Source: Longimicrobiales bacterium
GTDB taxonomy: Bacteria > Gemmatimonadota > Gemmatimonadetes > Longimicrobiales > Gaopeijiaceae
Assembly: GCA_028278645.1 (NCBI GenBank)
Contig: JANQDZ010000076.1
Span: forward strand, 1-64,000
Direction: 5' to 3'
Length of the DNA: 64,000 nucleotides
In this document: one piece after another, positions 25,734 to 33,576 of the stretch
Layout: each line of letters starts with the position of its first letter
Position numbering within the stretch: the first letter of the stretch is position 1
The notes under the pieces: generated by a model
What the model was told of the DNA's origin: nothing
The model's database searches: none
What the model saw: only the letters and a program-made list of their open reading frames with translations
Made by a program: the position numbers and the translations under genes

Positions 25734-26777
25734 ATGGAGACGCTCTGGTTCTACCTCGTTGCGGCGATGGTGGCGGTATACGTAGTCCTGGATGGGTTCG
25801 ACCTGGGAACCGGCGCCCTCCACCTCTTCATTGCGCGGACCGATCCCGAGCGCCGAACAGTCCTCCAGAGCATCGGGCCCGTATGGGACGGGAATGAAGT
25901 GTGGTTGCTGGCCGGCGGGGGGGCCATGGTCCTGGCATTTCCCAGGTTGTACGCCTCGGGATTCAGCGGATTTTATCTCCCGCTGATGATGGTCCTTTGG
26001 CTCCTCATTCTACGGGCGATCTCCATCGAGTTCCGGAGCCATCTTAAAAGTCCTATATGGCGCCCTATCTGGGACGTTGTTTTTTCCGTGTCCAGTCTGC
26101 TGCTGACGATTTTCCTGGGAGCGGCCCTGGGGAACGTGGTGCGCGGGGTCCCCCTGGGAGAAGACGGGTACTTTTTTGCGCCGCTGTGGACGTCCTTCAG
26201 GCCAACCGGGTCGGACCTCGGAATCCTGGACTGGTATACCCTGACGGTGGGTCTGGCCAGTTTCCTGGCCCTCACCTATCACGGCGCCATGTGGGTAATC
26301 CTGAAAACCGAGGGCGAGATCCGTGAACGGGCGAAAAGAGCCGCTCGGTGGACCTGGCCTCCCCTCCTTCTCTTCGTAGCCTTGGTGACGTTCTCTACTT
26401 TCCTCGTTCAGCCGCAGGTGGCAGAACGCATGAACGGCACCCCTGTCGCCTACCTGCTCCCCCTGGTTGCTCTGGGCGGAATCCTATCCAGCCGTCGGTT
26501 CATGGCCGGCGGAAGAGAGTTGGCCTCATTCCTGGGGTCGGCTGCATTCCTGGTCTTTATGCTCATGAGCGTGGTGTTCGGGCTCTACCCCATGGTCCTT
26601 CCGGCCGCAGGGGACCCGGCAGCGTCACTGACCGTTTTTAACGCCGCTGGACCACCCTACGCACTGCGGGTGGCCCTGTTCTGGTGGATTCCCGGGATGA
26701 TCCTGGTGGTGGGTTACACCACCTTCATCTATCGGCAGATGGCAGGTAAGGTAGAGCTGGACACAGACGGGTACTAA
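25734..26777 (+). CDS. cydB: Cytochrome bd quinol oxidase subunit II
   Basis: A 347-residue inner-membrane subunit, slightly shorter than E. coli CydB (379). The N-terminal LDGFDLGTGALH (about 18-29) and WDGNEVW (about 48-54) are family hallmarks, with eight or nine hydrophobic helices. It begins 2 bases after the cydA stop, behind AGGGGAGG-like sequence. No cydX micropeptide gene follows: the next gene is a DinB homologue on the other strand whose stop lies 19 bases away. cydDC are not in the window. Confidence 0.96.
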   Translation: METLWFYLVAAMVAVYVVLDGFDLGTGALHLFIARTDPERRTVLQSIGPVWDGNEVWLLAGGGAMVLAFPRLYASGFSGFYLPLMMVLWLLILRAISIEFRSHLKSPIWRPIWDVVFSVSSLLLTIFLGAALGNVVRGVPLGEDGYFFAPLWTSFRPTGSDLGILDWYTLTVGLASFLALTYHGAMWVILKTEGEIRERAKRAARWTWPPLLLFVALVTFSTFLVQPQVAERMNGTPVAYLLPLVALGGILSSRRFMAGGRELASFLGSAAFLVFMLMSVVFGLYPMVLPAAGDPAASLTVFNAAGPPYALRVALFWWIPGMILVVGYTTFIYRQMAGKVELDTDGY

Positions 26778-26796
26778 GACTCGGATGCGGCCCGAT

Positions 26797-27306
26797 TCAC
26801 CATCTCGGGATTGCTTTTCCGTCCTTGATCTCCCAGAAGGCCAGATCCCTTCCGGTCCTGAGTTTTACCAGGTAGATGATCTGACCCGTGTGGGTGGAGA
26901 AGTGCTCCACGACGTGGTAGAGAGCATCCAAGACCCGAACGTCCATCCCCTGGATCACCCGGGGTACCAGCAGCTCCCCGGGAGAGAGTCGGGAGAGGAC
27001 CTCTTCGACAGCCCCAACCGCCTCCTCGAGATGTTCGATGAGCTCGGAGGCCGAGTACCCGCCGTCGGCCCGAAACTCCTCGTCTCGTTCTCGGAGGTCT
27101 TCGGCACCGCCGATCCCGCTCACCACCCACTGCCTGATATTCCCTGCCAGGTGTAAGACCAGGTTCCCGATGCTGTTGCAGGCGGCGTTGGGTCGCCACC
27201 AGATGTCCTCCTCAGGAAGCTCTCTGATGGCGTGGCGAATCTTAGGGAGATAATCCCCCGAGAGATAAGCGCTGGAGCGATCAATGAAAGCCTGTCCTAT
27301 TTCCAC
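26797..27306 (-). CDS. DinB-like four-helix metal-binding protein (DUF1572 type)
   Basis: A 169-residue soluble protein of the DinB/YfiT superfamily. Three His placed as in the family's metal site are seen: HLAGN (about 52-56) and HVVEHFSTHTGQI (about 128-140), with NSIGNLVLHL in the first half. Members bind divalent metals and include thiol transferases, although most are uncharacterised. The gene is convergent with cydB and sits 27 bases after the DUF2461 gene start-side neighbour on the same strand. Confidence 0.82.
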   Translation of the reverse strand: MEIGQAFIDRSSAYLSGDYLPKIRHAIRELPEEDIWWRPNAACNSIGNLVLHLAGNIRQWVVSGIGGAEDLRERDEEFRADGGYSASELIEHLEEAVGAVEEVLSRLSPGELLVPRVIQGMDVRVLDALYHVVEHFSTHTGQIIYLVKLRTGRDLAFWEIKDGKAIPRW

Positions 27307-27333
27307 TCGGCCCCTCCTCGCCAGGTGTGGACC

Positions 27334-28023
27334 TCAGATGGAGAACCCAGGGGCCTCGCAGAGGAACGCCATGAGGGGGCGTCCGGCTCGGCAGTAAGCC
27401 ACAAATTCCCTCAAAAAACCCGGATCGAGGACCGCTTTTTGAGTGAGTTTGGCGAAGGCGATATAGTCCTTCCACATCAAGTCTTCGATGAGCGGGTGAT
27501 CCGGATCAAAACCTCTAGGGTGCCTGACCAACCGATCGCCCGTCAGTTGTAGCCGTTTTTTGAAGCCGGCCCCGGACACGGACTTCTTCCAACCCTTCGG
27601 GTCCTCAACGAGGTGTTCTCTGATCTTCCTCAGGGTCTTTCCGTCCGGATGCCAGATCCCCATCCCGACGAAGCAATTCCCCGGTTCCAGGTGGAGGTAA
27701 AACCCGGGAGCGTGGGCATCCTTCCGGCGTTCATGGCGAAACTGGATCCCGGTGTAGGTCTTGTAGGGGCTCTTGTCCTTTGAGAACCGAACATCCCGGT
27801 GGATCCTGAAAAGGGATCCCCCGTTGGCCCCTGGATCAGCCCGGAAATGAGGGCTGATTTTGGCAAGGGAAGACGCAAAAGCTTGGATGAACTCCAGGGC
27901 AGGCCCCTTCACGTCCTTTTCGTACCGCCCCTTGTTATCCTGAAACCACTCCCTGTTGTTGTTCTTCGCCAAATCCCGCAAAAAAGCAAAGGTCCGCGGT
28001 GAAAAATGTCCCTGGCTTGCCAC
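27334..28023 (-). CDS. DUF2461 family protein
   Basis: A 229-residue protein of the widely conserved DUF2461 (TIGR02453) family. Visible signatures are LAKNNNREWFQDNK near the start (about 18-31), RIHRDVRFSKDKSPYKT (about 72-88), and FYLHLEPGN (about 105-113). The biochemical role of the family is unknown. It precedes the DinB homologue by 27 bases on the same strand. Confidence 0.9.
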   Translation of the reverse strand: MASQGHFSPRTFAFLRDLAKNNNREWFQDNKGRYEKDVKGPALEFIQAFASSLAKISPHFRADPGANGGSLFRIHRDVRFSKDKSPYKTYTGIQFRHERRKDAHAPGFYLHLEPGNCFVGMGIWHPDGKTLRKIREHLVEDPKGWKKSVSGAGFKKRLQLTGDRLVRHPRGFDPDHPLIEDLMWKDYIAFAKLTQKAVLDPGFLREFVAYCRAGRPLMAFLCEAPGFSI

Positions 28024-28047
28024 GTCACGTCCTCCTTCGATGATCGA

Positions 28048-28554
28048 CTATCTACGAAACTCCATCTGATTCCCACCTCTGCTCTGAGCCGCCCGGAGGG
28101 ATGCTTCCGCGGCCCCGAACAGGTCTTCCGGCCCGGCCATATCGGGATCGAACGTTGCCCCCCCGATGCTGAACCCGAGCCCTGAGGAGTCACGGATCGA
28201 GTCCAACAAGCCGTCGATCCGATCCGCGACCAGGACGGCCCCAGCCATGTTGCAGTCAATCAGGCAGACGGCGAACCGGCCTTCATCGGCCCGAGCCAAG
28301 ACGTCAGATTGCCGTATGATGCCGACAAGCCTCTGGCCCATGACCCTCACAACCCGGGCTGCCTCCGCCGGATCGGTTCTTTCGAGCCAGTCGCCTACGT
28401 CGTCGATCTCCACGACGATGAGGGATAGCGGCAAACCCCTCTGCCCAGTGGCAAACAAGGTACCCAACACGGTGTCGAAATGGAGCCGGTTTGGCAGTCC
28501 AGTCTGCTCGTCGGTGAGGGCGGGATGCCCTCCTGAGATGGCGGCGTCGGTCAT
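28048..28554 (-). CDS. Degenerate GGDEF-domain protein
   Basis: A 168-residue protein started at the Met at 28554; the frame extends to 28644 but the added part is not conserved-looking. It has the diguanylate-cyclase fold signals DEQTGLPNR (about 15-23) and VVEIDDVGDW, and an end with a GFSIGGA strand and ASLRAAQSRG helix. The GGDEF loop itself reads ADEGRF (at the tip of ...LARADEGRFAV), so the Gly-Gly-Asp/Glu-Glu active site is lost and cyclase activity is unlikely. It could still bind c-di-GMP or another nucleotide, or act as a partner. No sensory domain is fused. Confidence 0.72.
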   Translation of the reverse strand: MTDAAISGGHPALTDEQTGLPNRLHFDTVLGTLFATGQRGLPLSLIVVEIDDVGDWLERTDPAEAARVVRVMGQRLVGIIRQSDVLARADEGRFAVCLIDCNMAGAVLVADRIDGLLDSIRDSSGLGFSIGGATFDPDMAGPEDLFGAAEASLRAAQSRGGNQMEFRR

Positions 28555-28651
28555 GACCTGAATCTCCTGCCAGGGTCGGGTGGAGGGTCGAACACAACCT
28601 TCCACGGCTCCTCCTCGATCGCCAGTCCCATCTACTCCAGACAACTGTTTC

Positions 28652-29308
28652 TTACGGGCTCACGTGCGGCTCATTCCCAGCTACCGAAAGATGTACATGG
28701 CAATCCGTGCACTCCTCGCCTCTTAAAGCGTTCACTCCCTCCCTGGCGATGATGGGCACCATCACCAACGCTGCCGCCGGGTCAGCCCACCACCATCCGA
28801 AGAGAGCGTTCAGGCTGAGGCCCATCAGGAGGATCGCCGAAAGGTATGCGCAGAGGTCTGTCTGCCGAGAATCTGCCTCCAAGGCCCTGCTCCCCAAGCC
28901 GACCGCAACCTTCCTCTTCGCCCGGGCCAGGATGGGCATGACGACGAGGGACACCGCCGCCAGGACTATCCCTACCAGGCTCTCGTCCGGTTCCTCTCTG
29001 ATCACCAGTGTGGAGACCGCCTCCCACCCGACCCAGGCGGCAAGGAGCAGGAAGGAGAGTCCCACCAGTTTGAGGGCCCGTTCCTCCCGAAGGTCGCCCC
29101 TGGCGTCGGTCGAGAGTCGCCACAATAGGACGGCCCCGGAGGTGCTCTCGATGAGGGAATCGATCCCGAATCCGATCAGGGCGGTTGATCCGGCTGCCAT
29201 GCCGCTCCCGATGGCGATCACGGCCTCAACGAGGTTCCACCCGAGGGTCAAATACTCCAGTCGACGACCGCGGCGAACCAATCCAGTCCGGCTCCTCGTC
29301 CGCTCCAC
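28652..29308 (-). CDS. Cation diffusion facilitator-like transporter, short form
   Basis: A 218-residue inner-membrane protein with five or six helices. The Asp-rich metal sites of CDF proteins are seen in helix 2 (FGIDSLIES, about 47-55) and in helix 5 (DSRQTDL, about 146-152). It lacks the usual C-terminal dimerisation domain and resembles TMEM163/short CDF proteins. A C-terminal tail ECTDCHVH (about 198-205) offers two Cys and two His as an extra metal site. The start is a GTG at 29308, 13 bases after the msrA stop on the same strand. Confidence 0.82.
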   Translation of the reverse strand: MERTRSRTGLVRRGRRLEYLTLGWNLVEAVIAIGSGMAAGSTALIGFGIDSLIESTSGAVLLWRLSTDARGDLREERALKLVGLSFLLLAAWVGWEAVSTLVIREEPDESLVGIVLAAVSLVVMPILARAKRKVAVGLGSRALEADSRQTDLCAYLSAILLMGLSLNALFGWWWADPAAALVMVPIIAREGVNALRGEECTDCHVHLSVAGNEPHVSP

Positions 29309-29321
29309 TCCCCTACACCCC

Positions 29322-29873
29322 TTAGCCGACCATGTCGGCCTTTGAGCCTTTTATTTTGCCGGCGAACCGGGCTCGGAATTTTGCCACCTTCGGATTGATG
29401 ACGGCCTGGCAATACGGCTGTTCCGGGTTTCTTCGGAAGTAATCGTCGTGGTAGCCTTCCGCCGGGTAGAACTTCCCCATCTCCGTCACCTCGGTGACGA
29501 TGGGGCCGGGCCAGATCTCCTGTCCGTTCAGGTCCCCAATCAGCTCCACGGCAGCCTTTTTTTGGCTGGGGGAGTGATAAAAGACAACGGATCGGTATTG
29601 GGTACCGACGTCGGCTCCTTGCCGATTCAGCGTGGTGGGATCGTGAGTGGCGAAGAACACCTCCAAGATTTCCTCGAAGCTGATGGTTTCGGCATCGAAC
29701 CGGACCTGCACCACCTCCGCATGCCCGGTAGTTCCCCTGCAAACCTCATCGTACGTAGGGTTCGGGGCATGACCGCCCGCATATCCGGACTTGACCCCCT
29801 CCACACCGACCAGGTCCGAAAAGACCGCTTCCAGGCACCAAAAGCACCCGCCGCCTAACGTGGCGACTTCCAT
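29322..29873 (-). CDS. msrA: Peptide-methionine (S)-S-oxide reductase MsrA
   Basis: A 183-residue repair enzyme that reduces methionine S-sulfoxide in proteins or free form. The catalytic GCFWC motif lies at about 8-13, followed by GVKSGYAGG, YDEVCRGTTGHAEVVQ and the YQYR-type Q-Y-R (GTQYRSVVFYHS). No second C-terminal resolving Cys pair is obvious. Cytoplasmic, no signal peptide. Two ACTACCGGT repeats lie 62-88 bases upstream and might be an operator. The CDF-like gene follows directly. Confidence 0.96.
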   Translation of the reverse strand: MEVATLGGGCFWCLEAVFSDLVGVEGVKSGYAGGHAPNPTYDEVCRGTTGHAEVVQVRFDAETISFEEILEVFFATHDPTTLNRQGADVGTQYRSVVFYHSPSQKKAAVELIGDLNGQEIWPGPIVTEVTEMGKFYPAEGYHDDYFRRNPEQPYCQAVINPKVAKFRARFAGKIKGSKADMVG

Positions 29874-29934
29874 ACTTCGACCTCCCTCTCACGATGGGTG
29901 TGTTACACGCCGTTCCCGCGAGACCGCAGCTCGC

Positions 29935-29961
29935 ACTACCGGTAGGCTCCTTACTACCGGT
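29935..29961. promoter_or_regulatory. Pair of ACTACCGGT direct repeats upstream of msrA
   Basis: ACTACCGGT occurs at 29935-29943 and 29953-29961, 18 bases apart start to start, in the 121-base gap between the ACT-domain gene and msrA (both minus strand). ACCGGT is itself palindromic. The spacing of nearly two helical turns would suit binding of a dimeric regulator on one face of the DNA. Confidence 0.3.
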
Positions 29962-29994
29962 GACGGTCCGGGAAGTTCAACGGCCTGGTCCGAC

Positions 29995-30408
29995 TCAAAC
30001 CCCAAGGGCAGATGCGGCTCGGTCGTATTGCTCCGGGCGGACGTAAATCAGATAACCGAAGGTTCCTCGACCATCGGTGACCCCATTCGAGGCGTAGATG
30101 TTCACATCGGCGTCGAACAACCTCTCGTGGATCTCAGCCAGCGCACCGAGTTTGTCGTCCCCCTGGACGAGGAAAGCGGAGTGTGGTCCGTCGAGCCGCA
30201 TACCTGCCCTTTGAGCCGCCGCTTCCATAGCCCCCGAATCCGCCGGGAAGAGTGTTAGCTGGGTTTGGTTCGGGCCGATGGGGATGGCGGTAAACGCAAC
30301 GAGATTCAATCCCATATCCGCTAGCTGGGATAAGAGCTTGTAACTCTCCCCCGGCTGATCCCGGATGGTGGTATTGAAGTAGTCTACCCTCCGAATCACA
30401 TCGGGCAT
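29995..30408 (-). CDS. Tandem ACT-domain protein
   Basis: A 137-residue soluble protein that reads as two ACT domains (about 5-68 and 75-137). Each has the beta-alpha-beta start with a Pro/Gly turn (RDQPGESYKLLSQLADMGLNL; KLGALAEIHERLFDADVN) typical of amino-acid-binding regulatory modules. No catalytic domain is fused, so it probably senses an amino acid and controls a partner. GGGAGGAG is close before the ATG. It is the gene upstream of msrA. Confidence 0.78.
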   Translation of the reverse strand: MPDVIRRVDYFNTTIRDQPGESYKLLSQLADMGLNLVAFTAIPIGPNQTQLTLFPADSGAMEAAAQRAGMRLDGPHSAFLVQGDDKLGALAEIHERLFDADVNIYASNGVTDGRGTFGYLIYVRPEQYDRAASALGV

Positions 30409-30500
30409 CGTACTCCTCCCTGTCTCTTTTTATTTGGGGTGACTTATGGAAGGATTGGGTCCGCCGAGGGGCGACGCCAGCATTTTTTTGGGCCGAAAGA

Positions 30501-30534
30501 ACTCCCTCCAGGTTCCAAGGATCCCGGAGGGAGT
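30501..30534 (-). terminator. Hairpin after the HTH-like gene
   Basis: ACTCCCTCC (30501-30509) pairs perfectly with GGAGGGAGT (30526-30534) across a 16-base loop. On the minus strand it lies 29 bases after the stop of the HTH-like gene and is followed by TCTTT. The T-run is short, so this is a weak or factor-assisted terminator. Confidence 0.45.
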
Positions 30535-30562
30535 GAACTCAGGGGGAGAGTTCCGCGGCGGA

Positions 30563-30982
30563 TCAGTCCGCCCGAGCTTCCCGATTGCTTCGCTGGTTGG
30601 GATGGTTCAGGTGCTTCCACGTATCTCCTCTACGGAGCTGCTGAATGGCGGACGGGGATACCTTCAGCTCCTCGGCCCAGAAGGCCGCCGAGTGCTTCCA
30701 ACGGTTCCGGTCCGCGTCCCAATCTTCCAGCACCCGAAGCGCATGCTCTTTGGTCATTCCGGCGTGGGGTGACTTTTCGCCCTGGAGCCAGACGTTCCGG
30801 CCCTGCCATCGCCCGGACTTCTGAATGGGGCCCGGGAGCTTCGCGCCGGTGTTGCCCAGGCAATAGTGCCGGATCTGGTTCACAGTGAACTCAGGGAACT
30901 TCCTCGCGATCTCTGCGTAGGTGTACCCTTCCTGAGCCAGATCCCGCCAGATGATAACAATTGCGCCAGTTGGTTTAGCCAT
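30563..30982 (-). CDS. Helix-turn-helix-like DNA-binding protein, unknown family
   Basis: A 139-residue basic protein started at the Met at 30982 (MAKPTGAIV); the frame to 31117 is not used because that part is low quality. Two helix-turn-helix-like segments are visible: about 20-38 (YTYAEIARKF followed by TVNQIRHYC) and about 112-132 (AEELKVSPSAIQQLRRG then TWKHL). The second resembles the DNA-binding tails of phage HNH endonucleases, where ...SPSTVSxIRRGxTWxHL is frequent. No nuclease motif is present. Stand-alone gene. Confidence 0.58.
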   Translation of the reverse strand: MAKPTGAIVIIWRDLAQEGYTYAEIARKFPEFTVNQIRHYCLGNTGAKLPGPIQKSGRWQGRNVWLQGEKSPHAGMTKEHALRVLEDWDADRNRWKHSAAFWAEELKVSPSAIQQLRRGDTWKHLNHPNQRSNREARAD

Positions 30983-31162
30983 GTCGTTCTGTTCTGCTCG
31001 TTCGCGCCTCGGATCGGTCCTGCGCTTATTCAGCAACCAGGGACCGGGTAGAATATCATAAGTGGCCTCCAGTCTCAACCAAGGACACTTTTTCCCTCCC
31101 GTATGTTGAGGAAACACGCCAAAGTACCCAAATAGTTCCCGCCAATCGTTGCCAAAGCACCT

Positions 31163-31957
31163 CTAGTGCGTGCCGCTTTGCTTTTTTCGTACAGAGAACT
31201 TCAACCCCGACCAGGTCTGGTCCACTGCAGCAACCTTGTAATCAACGAGACCGACCTCGAGCCCCGTCCGCCGGACGGTGTTTTGCCTGAGGTCGGTGGC
31301 CACTCCAGAGCTTTGTTTAGGCCAAATGATCCAGATCCCTCCTTTTCCGACCCTCTCCACCCACTTCTCGATGCCTTTTTTCAGGTCGCGTTTGGACCGG
31401 ACAAACCAGAGGATGAGGTCCACTGATGGGCTGTATCGTGTCGTCAGCTTGGTTCCCTCCGGGAGGCTTCCAAGAGTGGTCGGGAAATCCTTCGGCGCTC
31501 CCGCCAAAAGGACTCTGTTGCCGGATTTGATTCCCAGCTTCTTGGGAAGGGGCGTTCCCGAATACCCGGCCAGAATGGAAGCTGGAACCACCGGATCCTT
31601 CGGAGGGGAGTCCAAGGCTCGCCTCAAAGCGGCGCCGATCCCATCCCAATCCGCGAACTCTGCGTCAGGAAGGATCTTCCGGACTCCCTCCACCTTCTCC
31701 TCTTTTCCGCCGGCGAACACCAGCGGAACTCTCCGAGTGGAGGAATGCACCCTGAGGGCAACCCCGAAGTCCCGGCCCATGGCGGGGCTTCTGGAGAGAT
31801 CGATCACCGCAACTCCCGGTGGGTATTCCCGCACGGCACGCAGAACCCGGGCCGGATCGATGATCTCCAGGTCCACCTGGTAGCCGAGCCCCTCCAGGAC
31901 CTTTCTCCGGACCTCACCTTCTTCTTCCCGCCAACACACCAACCTCACGCTGGTCAT
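31163..31957 (-). CDS. Receiver-like domain fused to a DUF3052-like domain
   Basis: A 264-residue protein. Residues 1-115 have the alternating beta/alpha pattern of a receiver domain (VRLVCW, VAVIDLSRSP, PLVFAGG), with Asp in the VIDLS strand where the phosphoacceptor would be, but the acidic pair at the N-terminus and the conserved Lys are not clear. Residues about 130-264 match DUF3052, with SGTPLPKKLGIKSGNRVLLAG, the DLILWFV strand and the IWIIWPK strand. DUF3052 proteins are small and uncharacterised; the fusion suggests a regulatory role. Minus strand, between the HTH-like gene and the racemase. Confidence 0.68.
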   Translation of the reverse strand: MTSVRLVCWREEEGEVRRKVLEGLGYQVDLEIIDPARVLRAVREYPPGVAVIDLSRSPAMGRDFGVALRVHSSTRRVPLVFAGGKEEKVEGVRKILPDAEFADWDGIGAALRRALDSPPKDPVVPASILAGYSGTPLPKKLGIKSGNRVLLAGAPKDFPTTLGSLPEGTKLTTRYSPSVDLILWFVRSKRDLKKGIEKWVERVGKGGIWIIWPKQSSGVATDLRQNTVRRTGLEVGLVDYKVAAVDQTWSGLKFSVRKKQSGTH

Positions 31958-31991
31958 TCTTTTGGGCCCCCTTCAACGAACTCTGCTCCTG

Positions 31992-32711
31992 TTACCCTCG
32001 GCTCTCCTCCTGAGCCGACCCCGGCACCAAGGCGAGGGCCGCGGCGGTTTCGGCATGGATGGCGGCGGTGTCGAAGAGCGGAACGGAAGCATGGTCCGGT
32101 TTCGTCAGCATGCCGATCTCGGTGCACCCGAGAATCACACCCTGCGCCCCTGAAGCGACCAGACCTTCGGTGATCCTCTGGTACTCTTTGCGGGACTCCG
32201 CCCGGACCTCTCCGAGGACCAGTTCTTCATAGATCACGCGATGGACCAGATCCCGATCACCTGCCTCGGGGATCAAGACGCTGATCCCGTGGCCTTCCAG
32301 CCTCCCTCTATAGAACGTCTCTTCCATGGTGAACCGCGTTCCCAGGAGACCAATTCGGTCCAAACCCAAGCCCCGAACTCTTTCGGCCGTAGCGTCGGCG
32401 ATGTGCAGGAGTGGGATCGAGGTGGACTCCTCGATGGCTGGCGCCACCAAGTGCATGGTGTTGGTGCACAAGACCAGGAAGTCGGCCCCTGCCGTCTCCA
32501 GTGTGACTGCCTCTTCTGAGAGCATCTCCCCCAACCGCTCCCATCGGCCCTGGTGTTGGAGGATCTCGATCTCGTGGAAATCAACGCTGAGCATGAGGAC
32601 CCGAGCGGAATGAAGACCACCTAGGCGGCGGCCCACCTCCCGATTCAGGATCTGGTAGTAGGGGACCGTTGACTCCCAGCTCATGCCGCCAAGAAGACCA
32701 ATGGTTTTCAC
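31992..32711 (-). CDS. Aspartate/glutamate racemase-family protein
   Basis: A 239-residue cofactor-independent racemase. I start it at GTG 32711 (VKTIGLLGGMSWEST), because the longer frame to 32792 overlaps the upstream hydrolase gene. The two catalytic Cys are in place: LVLCTNTMH (about 77-85) and VILGCTEIGML (about 188-198), each with the T/N/E partners of the family. The substrate is probably aspartate or a related amino acid. Last gene of a three-gene unit (49-residue membrane peptide, alpha/beta hydrolase, racemase). Confidence 0.88.
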   Translation of the reverse strand: MKTIGLLGGMSWESTVPYYQILNREVGRRLGGLHSARVLMLSVDFHEIEILQHQGRWERLGEMLSEEAVTLETAGADFLVLCTNTMHLVAPAIEESTSIPLLHIADATAERVRGLGLDRIGLLGTRFTMEETFYRGRLEGHGISVLIPEAGDRDLVHRVIYEELVLGEVRAESRKEYQRITEGLVASGAQGVILGCTEIGMLTKPDHASVPLFDTAAIHAETAAALALVPGSAQEESRG

Positions 32712-32754
32712 TTTTTTCCCTGGGTGCTTGAAATGACCCCTGTCCTCAATCCTT

Positions 32755-33564
32755 CTACGGATCGAAGGTCCGGACCGCGGCCAGCCAAGCAAAAGGGTTC
32801 TCCAGATGGATGGCGTGGCCGGCTTTCGGGATGAGACGGAGCTCGGCCATGGGCATATGCTCGGCCATTTGTTCCGCCACCAGCGTAAACTTCCGATCCT
32901 CCTCCCCGGCCATCAGGAGTGAGGGCACCTCCACCTGTGGGAGGTCGTTCCAGAAGGATGGTTGGACCCCCGTCCCCATGCCTCGTAGGCAAGCCGCCAG
33001 AGCCTCAGGTGTGTTCTGGAGCTTCCGTTCCCGGGTTTGAACGCGGATTGCCGGAGGGAGCTTTCCCTGTGTGGCAAAAAGAGGCAGGCCCATCCAGTGG
33101 TCCACAAAGGCCTCCATGCCACCCCGAAGGATCCCTTCGGCCAGAGCCTCGTCCGCCCGACGGCGCGCTCGGCGTTCCCCTTCCTCAGGCAGGCCGGGGG
33201 AGGCGCTTTCGAGGATCAGGCCCGATATCCGTTCGGGAGTCCTAACGGCTCCGGCGAGAGCCAGTCTCCCGCCCATGGAGTACCCAAGCCACCGGGCCAT
33301 TTCTACGTCGAAGGAATCTAGAACCTCCCCCAGATCCTGGAGGAGCTCGTCGACTTGGAAACGATCGGGGTCCGGAGAGACGTCGCTCTGGCCATGCCCT
33401 AGCAGGTCTACGGCAATCACACGGTGGGCCTGTCCCAAACCAGATAGCAGATCTTCTCCCCAGGATCGGCAGGACCCAGTGAACCCATGGATCAAAAGAA
33501 GCGGAGATCCAGAGCCCTGGATCAGTACGTTGAGCCGCAGACCGTCCCGCAGAGTTACGAACAT
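32755..33564 (-). CDS. Alpha/beta hydrolase, MenH-like
   Basis: A 269-residue enzyme. The nucleophile elbow is GYSMGGRLAL (Ser near 94), the oxyanion region IHGFTGSCRSW (about 25-35), and the His segment is AGHAIHLENP near the C-terminus. ESASPGL after the elbow and RKLQNTPEALAACLRGMGTG are characteristic of MenH (2-succinyl-6-hydroxy-2,4-cyclohexadiene-1-carboxylate synthase) in menaquinone synthesis. No other men gene is adjacent, so MenH is a likely but not certain call. It follows a 49-residue membrane peptide gene by 12 bases. Confidence 0.8.
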   Translation of the reverse strand: MFVTLRDGLRLNVLIQGSGSPLLLIHGFTGSCRSWGEDLLSGLGQAHRVIAVDLLGHGQSDVSPDPDRFQVDELLQDLGEVLDSFDVEMARWLGYSMGGRLALAGAVRTPERISGLILESASPGLPEEGERRARRRADEALAEGILRGGMEAFVDHWMGLPLFATQGKLPPAIRVQTRERKLQNTPEALAACLRGMGTGVQPSFWNDLPQVEVPSLLMAGEEDRKFTLVAEQMAEHMPMAELRLIPKAGHAIHLENPFAWLAAVRTFDP

Positions 33565-33576
33565 GCTTGGAGTCCC

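Noticed and set aside
30439-30888. Plus-strand frames of 108 to 149 codons near the HTH-like gene
   Set aside because: They are antisense to the minus-strand gene with HTH-like segments and have no domain pattern or ribosome-binding site.
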